This document shows positions 41,499-51,429 of a DNA stretch of 64,000 nucleotides, piece by piece. Under the pieces are notes generated by a model. That model was not told the origin of the DNA, did not search any database, and was given only the letters and a program-made list of their open reading frames with translations. A program made the translations under genes and the position numbers. The stretch lies in contig JANQPB010000014.1 in assembly GCA_028285495.1 (NCBI GenBank), positions 1-64,000 on the forward strand. The letters are read 5' to 3'. Positions within the stretch are counted from its first letter, which is position 1. Each line of letters opens with the position of its first letter. This DNA comes from Acidimicrobiales bacterium. Lineage in GTDB: Bacteria; Actinomycetota; Acidimicrobiia; Acidimicrobiales; SZUA-35.

Positions 41499-42569
41499 TC
41501 AGTATTGATCGATGATCGAGTCGCCCGCTAACCGGACGGTGTCCTCCTTGAGGGCCTTGGCCAGACCGGGGCCGATGCCGTCGACCGCCTCCAGCTCGGC
41601 GGTGGTGGCGCCCAGGATCTTCCCGAGCGTGCCGAAGTGCTCCACCACCCGGGTCACGTTGGCCTCGTTCATCCGGGGCAGCTTCGAGAGCACCCGCACG
41701 CCCCGCGCCTGGCGGGGGTGGTCGAGCTCGGCGGTGTCGTGCACGAGATGGAGGGTCTTGGCCAGGCGGGCGTCGTCGAACAGGGCGTCGTCGTCGAGGC
41801 CGGCGAGCGCCTCCATGGCGCCGTTGACGTCGAGCTCGGACCGGGGGCTCAGGTAGTCGATGATCAGCAGGCGGCGGTCGTCCTCGACGCCGACCATCAG
41901 CTCCTCGAGCTGCAGCCGCACCAGCCGGCCGTCGGAGCCGAGCTCGATCAGGTTGTGCTCGATCTCGGTGGAGATCCGGACCACCATCTCGGCCCGTTGC
42001 AGCACCTCGACCACGTGCCGCAGGGTGACGAGGTCCTCGAACTCGAGCGCCGAGAGCTTCCGGGCAACGACGTCGAGCCTGGCCCGGTAGCGCTCGAGGG
42101 TCTGGATGGCCTGGTTGGACCGCTCGAGCAGCCGGCTCGGGGTCAGGAGCTGGTGGCTCTGGTCACGGACGTAGACCTGGATCTCCTTGCGGGACTCCGA
42201 GACGGTCAGCACCGGCGAGTCGAGCGAGCGGGCGGCCCGCTCGGCGGTGCGGTGGCGGGTGCCGGTCTCGGTGGTGGGGATGTTGGGGTTGGGCACGAGG
42301 TGCACGTTGGCCCTGGCGATGCGTGACACGTCGTCGGCCAGGATGATCGCACCGTCCATCTTGGCCAGCTCGGACAGCCGCTGCGGCGAGAACGCAGCGT
42401 CGAGCAGGAACCCGCCGGAGCAGATGTTGAGCACCTCGGGACTGTCACCGATGATGATCAAGGCGCCGCGACCGGACTGGAGCACCCGCTGGAGACCCTC
42501 GCGGAGGGGGGTCCCGGGCGCGACCAGGGCCAGGGCCCGGTACAGGGCGAGGTCGGCGGGGGAATCCAT
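41499..42569 (-). CDS. disA: Diadenylate cyclase DisA
   Basis: 356 residues. The N-terminal DAC domain has the two hallmark motifs: D-G-A in LAKMDGAIILADDVSRIA and R-H-R in TETGTRHRTAERAARSLDSP. The C-terminal helix-hairpin-helix DNA-binding part reads LGATTAELEAVDGIGPGLAK. DisA makes the second messenger c-di-AMP from two ATP and scans DNA for branched structures. ATG 42569 is chosen because a -10 box TACGAT ends 8 bases upstream; a GTG at 42596 would add 9 residues. It lies just downstream of radA on the same strand, a partnership seen in many bacteria. Confidence 0.95.
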   Translation of the reverse strand: MDSPADLALYRALALVAPGTPLREGLQRVLQSGRGALIIIGDSPEVLNICSGGFLLDAAFSPQRLSELAKMDGAIILADDVSRIARANVHLVPNPNIPTTETGTRHRTAERAARSLDSPVLTVSESRKEIQVYVRDQSHQLLTPSRLLERSNQAIQTLERYRARLDVVARKLSALEFEDLVTLRHVVEVLQRAEMVVRISTEIEHNLIELGSDGRLVRLQLEELMVGVEDDRRLLIIDYLSPRSELDVNGAMEALAGLDDDALFDDARLAKTLHLVHDTAELDHPRQARGVRVLSKLPRMNEANVTRVVEHFGTLGKILGATTAELEAVDGIGPGLAKALKEDTVRLAGDSIIDQY

Positions 42570-42577
42570 GATGCCCC

Positions 42578-42583
42578 ATCGTA
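42578..42583 (-). promoter_or_regulatory. -10 box TACGAT, leaderless disA transcript
   Basis: On the minus strand TACGAT lies 8 bases before ATG 42569. Confidence 0.45.
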
Positions 42584-42629
42584 GTGGCTCCGCCACTCAC
42601 CGGGTTCGGCTCCGGGGGGCCGCCGGCGC

Positions 42630-44024
42630 TCATCGGGACCGACCCCCGTTGCCGACCGCCTCGGCGTCGGGCGACGGCGGCGCGTGCTGGGGCACCGCGG
42701 CCAGCGCGGCCGGGACGTCGCCGTGGCGGAGGACTCGCAGCCCCGTCGGACCGTCGGGGGCCGAACCGGGGGCCAGGGCGGTCCGGAAGCCGAGGCGATA
42801 GGACTCTTGCAGGCGCTGCTCCAGCAGCGGCACCGAGCGGATCTCGCCGCCGAGGCCGACCTCGCCGCACAGCACGACGTCCGGCGCGACCGGCTGACCG
42901 TCGATCGCCGAGGCCATGGCCAGGGTCAGCCCGAGATCGGCGGCCGGCTCGTCGACCGTGACCCCACCCACCGCCGACAGGAACACGTCGAACCCGCTGA
43001 CCCGGTAGCCGGCCCGGCTGGCCAGCACGGCCGCCAGCAGCGCCGCCCGCCGACCGTCGACCCCCTTCGCCGTGATCTGGCCCGGCCGCCCGCCGACCTC
43101 GACCGCCAGCGCCTGGATCTCGACGAGCACCGGACGCCGGCCGGACAGGACCGGAACCACAACCGAGCCGGCCAGCCCGGGCCGCCGGTCCTGGAGGTAG
43201 CGGGTGGACGGGTCGGGGACCGCCTGCAGCCCGGAGCCGGTCATGTCGAAGATGCCGACCTCGTCGGTCGGGCCGAACCGGTGCTTGACCGCCCGCAGGA
43301 ACCGGAGCTGCCCGTGGCGCTCACCGTCGAACTGGAGCACCGTGTCGACGACGTGCTCGAGCACACGGGGACCAGCGATCGCCCCCTCCTTGGTCACGTG
43401 GCCGATCAGGAGCACCGAGACGCCGGTGCGCTTCGCCTCGGCCACCAGGCGGGCCGCCGTCGCCTTGACCTGCGCCACCGAGCCCTGGATCGAGTCGACC
43501 GCCGGATCGTGCACCGTCTGGATCGAGTCGACGACCAGCAGCTGGGGCCGCTCGGTCCGCATCACCTGGGCGATGGCGTCGACCGAGCAGTCGTCGACCA
43601 CGAGCAGGCTCGGCGGGACCGGCCCGAGCCGGTCGGCCCTCGCCGCGACCTGCGACGGGGCCTCCTCCCCCGCAACCAGCACCACCGTGCCCCCGGCACC
43701 GGCGACCGAGGCCGCGACCTGCAGCGTCAGCGTGGACTTGCCGATCCCCGGCTCACCGGCCAGCAGGGTGACCGAGCCCGACGTCAGCCCGCCGCCGAGC
43801 ACCCGATCGACCTCGTCGACCCCGACGGGGACGGGAAGAGCCGGGTCGGTCCCCACGTCGGCCAACGGCTGCGCGCCCCCCGACCCGGCCCGGCCCCGCG
43901 GGGCCGACGGCTGCGCCACCTCGCTGACGGTGGCCCACGCCCGGCAGGCCGGGCAGCGACCCGTCCACGTCGGGTGCTCCGCCCCGCACTCCCGGCAGAC
44001 GTGGACTCGGCGTTGCTTGGCCAT
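42630..44024 (-). CDS. radA: DNA repair protein RadA
   Basis: 464 residues from ATG 44024. The order is an N-terminal zinc finger (CRECGAEHPTWTGRCPACRA, four Cys), a RecA-like core with Walker A AGEPGIGKST and Walker B LLVVDSIQTV, the RadA-specific K-x-x-x-G/KNRFG variant near LRAVKHRFGPTDEVGIF (reads KHRFG), and a C-terminal Lon-like domain (DGRRAALLAAVLASRAGYRV, FLSAVGGVTVDEPAADLGLT). It aids branch migration in recombination. The KNRFG motif has His for Asn. disA follows 60 bases downstream. A -10 box 6 bases upstream supports a leaderless start. Confidence 0.95.
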   Translation of the reverse strand: MAKQRRVHVCRECGAEHPTWTGRCPACRAWATVSEVAQPSAPRGRAGSGGAQPLADVGTDPALPVPVGVDEVDRVLGGGLTSGSVTLLAGEPGIGKSTLTLQVAASVAGAGGTVVLVAGEEAPSQVAARADRLGPVPPSLLVVDDCSVDAIAQVMRTERPQLLVVDSIQTVHDPAVDSIQGSVAQVKATAARLVAEAKRTGVSVLLIGHVTKEGAIAGPRVLEHVVDTVLQFDGERHGQLRFLRAVKHRFGPTDEVGIFDMTGSGLQAVPDPSTRYLQDRRPGLAGSVVVPVLSGRRPVLVEIQALAVEVGGRPGQITAKGVDGRRAALLAAVLASRAGYRVSGFDVFLSAVGGVTVDEPAADLGLTLAMASAIDGQPVAPDVVLCGEVGLGGEIRSVPLLEQRLQESYRLGFRTALAPGSAPDGPTGLRVLRHGDVPAALAAVPQHAPPSPDAEAVGNGGRSR

Positions 44025-44030
44025 GACGGC

Positions 44031-44036
44031 ACCGTA
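44031..44036 (-). promoter_or_regulatory. -10 box TACGGT, leaderless radA transcript
   Basis: On the minus strand TACGGT lies 6 bases before ATG 44024, back to back with the promoter of the divergent MFS gene. Confidence 0.5.
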
Positions 44037-44130
44037 GGCGGGGGCTGTGACAGCGAGGGCCGGCGGCCACCGAAGCGGCTGCCGGGGTGGCCGACGACAA
44101 AACGGCGTGCCACCGTGGCCCGCCCGACGG

Positions 44131-44136
44131 TAGGGT
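44131..44136 (+). promoter_or_regulatory. -10 box TAGGGT, leaderless MFS transcript
   Basis: TAGGGT is followed by 6 bases and GTG 44143. Confidence 0.5.
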
Positions 44137-44142
44137 CTGGCG

Positions 44143-45423
44143 GTGTCGGAAACGGTCGCCCCCCGTCCGACGGCGCCGACACAGCGCATCCTGCTCCCGG
44201 CGGTGTTGGTGCTGACGATGACGGCCTCGTCGTTCCAGATCTTCGCCTTCGCCGTCCTCGCCGTCGACATCATCGACGATCTCGCCATCAGCCGCACCGC
44301 CCTGGGGGTCCTCGGCTCGCTCAACACGCTCGTCGGTGCCGTGTCGGCGCCGGCCACGGGGCGCATCACCGACCGGATCGGCGCCAGGCGGGCCACGATC
44401 ATCGTGCTGGCCATCTCCGGGATCGGGATGGCGATGATGGCCCTGTCCGGCAACTGGCTGCTCCTGGCCCTCTCCGCCGTCGTCAGCGGGGTCCCGCAAG
44501 GTTGGGGCAACCCGACGACCAACGCCCTCATCGCCGACCGGGTCCCGGCTGCGACCAGGGGCACGATCACCGGCATCAAGCAGTCGGGGGTGCAGGTCGG
44601 GATCTTCCTCTCCGGGCTGATCCTCCCGGCGCTGGCCATCGCCGTCGGCTGGCGGGGTGCGCTGTGGGGGTTCGCCGTCGCGTTCGGCCTCGGCGGGATG
44701 GTGGTGGCGCTCACCCTCGGCCCCGACCCGGAGCCCGACCTCGTCGGGTCGCCGGCGACCGGCGGCGCGGCCCCGTCCGACCGCACGGCGGCCGGCCCGA
44801 ACGGCGAGGATGCCAAGCAGGCCCCGCTCCCCCGCCTGATCTGGACGATCAGCCTCTACGCGTTCCTGATGGGCACGGCCGGCGGCGCCATCGGGCGGTT
44901 CTTCCCGCTGTGGGCCAACGAGGTCGTCGGCCTCTCGACGGTGATCGCCGGCGCCCTCGTCGCCCTCGGCGGCCTGCTCGGCATCGTGGCCAGGATCTGG
45001 GCCGGTCAGCTGGCCCAGGACCGCATCACCCCTCGGAGCCTCCTGGCCATCCTGGCGGTGATCGGGGGCGGCTACTGCGTGGTGCTGCTCATCACCACCG
45101 TCGTCGGGCCGTGGATCCTGTGGCCGGCCACGATCCTCTACTCCGTCGGGATCGGCGCCTGGAACGCCGTTGCCATGCTGGCCGTCATCGTGTCGGTCCC
45201 GTCCCGGGTCTCGGGCCGGGCGTCCGGCGTGGTCATGCTCGGGTTCCTCGGCGGGCTGACCGTCGGTTCACCGGTGGCCGGCGCCGTCGTCGACCGGTGG
45301 GGCTCCTACCAACCGGTCTGGGTTGCGGCCCTGGTCCTCACCGCCATGAGCGCCGCGCTGATCGGCCGGGTCCGGCCGGACGACGCCGCTACTCGTCCGA
45401 CGACCGCTCCTCGGGCCCGCTGA
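44143..45423 (+). CDS. MFS transporter
   Basis: 426 residues, about twelve membrane helices, with motif A as TGRITDRIGARRATIIVLAI between helices 2 and 3 and a hydrophilic central loop (DLVGSPATGGAAPSDRTAAG) between the two halves. The GNPTTNALIADRVPAATRGT and GIKQSGVQVGIFLSGLIL stretches resemble actinobacterial MFS permeases of the CynX/NimT or general sugar-phosphate-like groups; the substrate is unknown. It is divergent from radA, and its 3' end overlaps the convergent LppM-HAD gene by 35 bases. Confidence 0.9.
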   Translation: MSETVAPRPTAPTQRILLPAVLVLTMTASSFQIFAFAVLAVDIIDDLAISRTALGVLGSLNTLVGAVSAPATGRITDRIGARRATIIVLAISGIGMAMMALSGNWLLLALSAVVSGVPQGWGNPTTNALIADRVPAATRGTITGIKQSGVQVGIFLSGLILPALAIAVGWRGALWGFAVAFGLGGMVVALTLGPDPEPDLVGSPATGGAAPSDRTAAGPNGEDAKQAPLPRLIWTISLYAFLMGTAGGAIGRFFPLWANEVVGLSTVIAGALVALGGLLGIVARIWAGQLAQDRITPRSLLAILAVIGGGYCVVLLITTVVGPWILWPATILYSVGIGAWNAVAMLAVIVSVPSRVSGRASGVVMLGFLGGLTVGSPVAGAVVDRWGSYQPVWVAALVLTAMSAALIGRVRPDDAATRPTTAPRAR

Positions 45424-47023
45424 TCTCGCCGGTGTCGGTCGGGGCGAAGGCGTCGAAGCCCCGCATGATCTCGTGGCCCCTGGCCTCGTCGCGCTCGCCA
45501 TCGCGGGTGAACCACCGGGTGGCGAAGCCGAGGTCTCGGGCGGCGTCCAGGTTGTCGAGGTCGTCGTCGATCACCAGGATCGCCGACGGCGCCTCGCCCG
45601 TGACACGACGAAGCACCTCGAACAACGGGGCGTCCGGCTTGCGCACGCCGACCGAACCGCTCACCACCCACGGGTCGATGAGACCGTCGAGGCTGTGGCT
45701 CGACCGCAGCTTCATGGCCCAGGCGGCGGAGTCGTTGGTGACGCAGGCGGCCCGGACCTCCCGGCTCCGCAGGCCCCGCAGGTAGCGGACGACCCCCGAG
45801 CTGAGCTGATGGGTGGCCAGGTAGGCGCTGTCGAGCTCGTTCGGATCGCCATCGACCCCGATGGCCTTCCAGAAGTCGGCCGGGGTCAAGCGGCCGAGGC
45901 TGAGCAGCCTGGCCTTGTCGGCCACGTCGTCGGCCGTCGCGGTCGAGCCCCGCTCCCTGGCGAAGGGAACGAGCAGCTGGCGGATGTCGTCGCCCTCCTT
46001 GTACAGCACGCCGGGCCCGTCGAGGGCGACGACCCGGAACCGCTCGGCACCGTCGTCGTCGACCGTCGCGGCGTCGGAGCCGTCGCCGTCGGCCGACTCC
46101 GAGCTCGACGACGACCCGGTTGACGGCGAGCCGGCGACGGTGGCGGCACCGGCCGAGGTCGAGCCGCTGGCGGCCGCCCGCCTGGCCGCCTGGCGAGTGG
46201 CCCTGGCCCGCTCCTCCTGGAGCTGGCGCCGCCTGGCCCCGAACACCCGCAGGATCTGGGCGAACAGCACCAGCGCCGCCAGCACGGCGGCCACGACGGC
46301 AACGCCCCGCAGGACCTGGGCCGCCGTCGAGCGGCGGGCGGTCTGGAGGGCGACGTCGACCCGGTTGCCGGCCAGGTCGGTGCTCCAGCGTCCTTCGGCC
46401 CCGGTCTCGATCGTCGAGATCGAGCCGGTCGACCCCTCCTCCTGGAACTCGCCCGGCAGGGAGGCGGTGAGGGTGAACGCGACGTCCTCCTCCGAGGCCT
46501 CGTAGGACACGGCGATGGCGCTCAGCGACCGCCCGAGCGCCGTGTCGAGCTCGTCGTCGCCGAAGGCGTCGAACCCGCCGGTCGGATCGATCACCCCGTC
46601 CAACGTGTAGTCGACCCGGCCGAAGCTCTGCAGGCGGACGAGCCGGAAGTCCTGGAACACGCCGTCGGCGCCGGTCAGGTCCTCCATGACCTCGGTGAGC
46701 TGGGCGGCGTCGCCGAACGCCTTGCTCGCCCCGATCGTGGTCTCACCGGACGGGGACACGTCGGGCCGGTCGACCTCCCACCCGGCCTGGGCCAGGTCGC
46801 TCAGCGGCAGCGTGGCCTCGAGACCGAGATCCCGCAGGCCCTCGGTCGCCTCGGCATCGAGCACCACCTCGGCCCGGACGACGCCCGAGCCGTCCTCGGC
46901 GACGGCGATGTCGACGGCGACGTCGGCCCGGCAGGCCCCGGCTGCCAGGGCCACCAGGGCGGCCACGGCCGCCAGTCGCATGGCCCGCAGGGTCCGGGGC
47001 AGCATCGGGGAGGCGCGGACCAC
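45389..47023 (-). CDS. LppM-like lipoprotein fused to a HAD-type domain
   Basis: 544 residues from GTG 47023, with a -10 box 6 bases upstream. The N-terminus is a signal peptide (RLAAVAALVALAAGACRAD) with a loose lipobox, followed by an LppM-type domain (VAVDIAVAEDGSGVVRAEVV to about 235). A membrane helix (VLRGVAVVAAVLAALVLFAQ, about 240-265) leads to a charged and Ser-rich linker and a HAD domain from about 330. HAD motif I is D335-G-P-G-V-L-Y, with Pro where the second Asp is expected; motif II is CVTNDSAAW, motif III GVRKPDAP, and motif IV VIDDDLDN. Topology would put the HAD part inside the cell. The role is unknown; phosphatase activity is uncertain given motif I. Confidence 0.75.
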   Translation of the reverse strand: MVRASPMLPRTLRAMRLAAVAALVALAAGACRADVAVDIAVAEDGSGVVRAEVVLDAEATEGLRDLGLEATLPLSDLAQAGWEVDRPDVSPSGETTIGASKAFGDAAQLTEVMEDLTGADGVFQDFRLVRLQSFGRVDYTLDGVIDPTGGFDAFGDDELDTALGRSLSAIAVSYEASEEDVAFTLTASLPGEFQEEGSTGSISTIETGAEGRWSTDLAGNRVDVALQTARRSTAAQVLRGVAVVAAVLAALVLFAQILRVFGARRRQLQEERARATRQAARRAAASGSTSAGAATVAGSPSTGSSSSSESADGDGSDAATVDDDGAERFRVVALDGPGVLYKEGDDIRQLLVPFARERGSTATADDVADKARLLSLGRLTPADFWKAIGVDGDPNELDSAYLATHQLSSGVVRYLRGLRSREVRAACVTNDSAAWAMKLRSSHSLDGLIDPWVVSGSVGVRKPDAPLFEVLRRVTGEAPSAILVIDDDLDNLDAARDLGFATRWFTRDGERDEARGHEIMRGFDAFAPTDTGEISGPEERSSDE

Positions 47024-47029
47024 CGGACC

Positions 47030-47035
47030 ACGTTA
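47030..47035 (-). promoter_or_regulatory. -10 box TAACGT, leaderless LppM-HAD transcript
   Basis: On the minus strand TAACGT lies 6 bases before GTG 47023, which favours this start over internal ATGs. Confidence 0.45.
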
Positions 47036-47123
47036 TCGCCAGGACGCGCCACGTCGGAGGCGCTGGACGCCTCCGACGTGGTCAAACTGCTCGGTTGTCG
47101 TGCGGCCGACGGGGCCGCGGCCC

Positions 47124-49652
<2,529 letters not shown>

Positions 49653-49965
49653 GTGGTTCTCCCGAGGTGGGCGTGCGACAAGACGGTGGGCGGAACGGGC
49701 GGATCGAAGGGCGGTCGGTATCGAGAGCGGATCGAGAGGTGGGTATCCATTCTACCCGGCCGACCCTCACGAACGGAGGGCGGTGGGCCGGGTGTCATGG
49801 TCGGTGAACGAGGTTGTTCCGTCGAAAGAGCTTCCTTCTACGTCGGCATCCGGCCGGCGTTTGCTGAGCCCATACTGAGCGGCGACGGCCGCCGGGAGCC
49901 AATCGGGCGATCCGCGGCGGTTGTCACAGCTCCGCCACGGACCGATCGGGGGGCCGGACGAGCTG
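49653..49965 (-). other. 313-base intergenic region upstream of clpC
   Basis: No coding sequence is supported here. It holds the clpC leader, with a GGGAGAA ribosome-binding site, and the candidate promoter at 49749. I looked for clear CtsR, HrcA (CIRCE) and HspR (HAIR) inverted repeats and saw none. Confidence 0.6.
49749..49754 (-). promoter_or_regulatory. Candidate clpC -10 box TAGAAT
   Basis: On the minus strand TAGAAT sits inside GGGTAGAATGGATACCC, giving a leader of about 90 bases before ATG 49652. No good -35 hexamer was found. Confidence 0.4.
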
Positions 49966-51360
49966 CTAGTCGCGCTCGAGCGCAGCCGCGGGCGGAGGGG
50001 CCGGAACCGCCGGCGGCTCGATCCTGGCCTCGTCGGTCCAGTCCTGGAGCTGGCGATCGATGACCGAGTAGCCCTTGCTCCGGAAGCGGCGCCGGGAGAC
50101 CCGGTTGACGACGACGCCGAGCAGCGTGCCGCCGGACTCGTTGATCGTCTGCAGTGCCTGTGACATGGCCGCGTAGTCGTGGCCCGAGCCCGAGATGACG
50201 AGGATGACCCACTTCGTCTCGGCCACCAGGATCGACGTCTCCACCGCGCCGACCAGCGGCGGGCTGTCGACGAACACCATGTCGCCCGACTCGGCGAGCC
50301 GGTTGAACACGAACGGGATCGTGGTACTGATCGCATCGGCCGGACGGGAGACCGGGATGCCGGCCGGCAGCAGCCGCAGGTTGGGGTGGGCCGTCCGCTG
50401 GAGGATCAGGTCGTGACCGAAGGCCGCCATGTCGCCGATCCCGTGGGCGTTGCGGACCTCGAGCCGGTCGGACAGCCGGGGGCGACGCAGGTCGGCCTCG
50501 ATGGCCACGGTGGCCCGCACGGCCGCCATCGAGTGGGCCAGGCCGGCGGTGACGGTCGACTTGCCGGTCGAGCGGTCCATCGACACGATCGCCACCTTGT
50601 CGGCCCCGACCTGGGCCATGCGGACGCCGACGTTGGTCCGCAGGGCGTCGAACGCGGTGACCAGATCGCTGTTGGCCCGATCGCCGGACAGCAGCGCGAG
50701 CAGCGGCTTGCGCTTCTCGCCCCGCAGTCGGGACAGGGCCGGGATCTCGCCGAGGATCGTGGTGTCGAGCCGGTCGCGAATGGCCGAGGCCGTGTCGAAC
50801 GCCCGCTTGATGCGGTCGGCGGCCAGGGCTGCGAACACGGCGGCGACCAGGCCGACGACGACGGAGGCGACGATGATCGGCTCGGTGTTCGGCGAGATCG
50901 GGCGCAGCTTGACCGGCGCCCGATCGATGACGCCGAGCACGATGGCCGAGTCGTCCGGGTGCTCGGCGACGAGACGGTCGGCGACGGCGTTGACCCAGGC
51001 CTCGGCGGCGTACGGGGAGCCGCTCTCGCCACGGACCTTGATCACGCTCGACTGGCCGGTGGCGGTGATGTCGACCCGGGTGCTGCGGAACTCCTCGGCG
51101 ACGTCGGGCGCCACCCGCTCCTTGAGGCTGCGGCTCCTCGCCGTCTCCTGGAGGGCAGCCAGCATGAAGCTGGCCTGCTGGACGGCACCGCCGCCGGCGT
51201 CGATCTCGTTGTTGATCTCCATCTCGAGCGTTGCGCTCGTCGCGTAGACCTTGTCGGGCAGGAACGCAGCCAGGACGCCGCCGGCCACGCAGAGGTAGAA
51301 GACGCCGACGGCGATCAGGATGTAGCGGCTGAGGATCGAGCGGAGCTCGCGGAGATCCAT
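49966..51360 (-). CDS. Wzz/BY-kinase-like polysaccharide chain-length protein
   Basis: 464 residues. Membrane helices at about 15-35 (LIAVGVFYLCVAGGVLAAFL) and 162-182 (IIVASVVVGLVAAVFAALAA) flank a periplasm-side Wzz-like region; a CpsD/Wzc-type ATPase follows. Walker A reads SMDRSTGKST (the usual Gly at the loop start is Ser), Walker A' reads VAIEADLRRPRLSDRL, and Walker B GDMVFVDSPPLVGA. The C-terminal tail has a single Tyr (SKGYSVIDRQ) instead of the Tyr cluster of autophosphorylating BY-kinases. These proteins control polymer length and export of exopolysaccharide. It begins the surface-polysaccharide part of the window. Confidence 0.85.
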   Translation of the reverse strand: MDLRELRSILSRYILIAVGVFYLCVAGGVLAAFLPDKVYATSATLEMEINNEIDAGGGAVQQASFMLAALQETARSRSLKERVAPDVAEEFRSTRVDITATGQSSVIKVRGESGSPYAAEAWVNAVADRLVAEHPDDSAIVLGVIDRAPVKLRPISPNTEPIIVASVVVGLVAAVFAALAADRIKRAFDTASAIRDRLDTTILGEIPALSRLRGEKRKPLLALLSGDRANSDLVTAFDALRTNVGVRMAQVGADKVAIVSMDRSTGKSTVTAGLAHSMAAVRATVAIEADLRRPRLSDRLEVRNAHGIGDMAAFGHDLILQRTAHPNLRLLPAGIPVSRPADAISTTIPFVFNRLAESGDMVFVDSPPLVGAVETSILVAETKWVILVISGSGHDYAAMSQALQTINESGGTLLGVVVNRVSRRRFRSKGYSVIDRQLQDWTDEARIEPPAVPAPPPAAALERD

Positions 51361-51429
51361 GTCAGCGCTCCGCCGGCGCGGCGGTCCGGGAGTTGCGTGG
51401 CCGGGCGGGCCAGGCGGGGCGACGACAGC

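Noticed and set aside
42684..45785. Plus-strand open frame of 1033 codons across radA and the MFS gene
   Set aside because: It is antisense to radA and shifted relative to the transporter, with no coherent domain.
49653..49965. CIRCE, HAIR or CtsR operator upstream of clpC
   Set aside because: I saw no inverted repeats of these types; only a short GGGTA...TACCC symmetry around the candidate -10.
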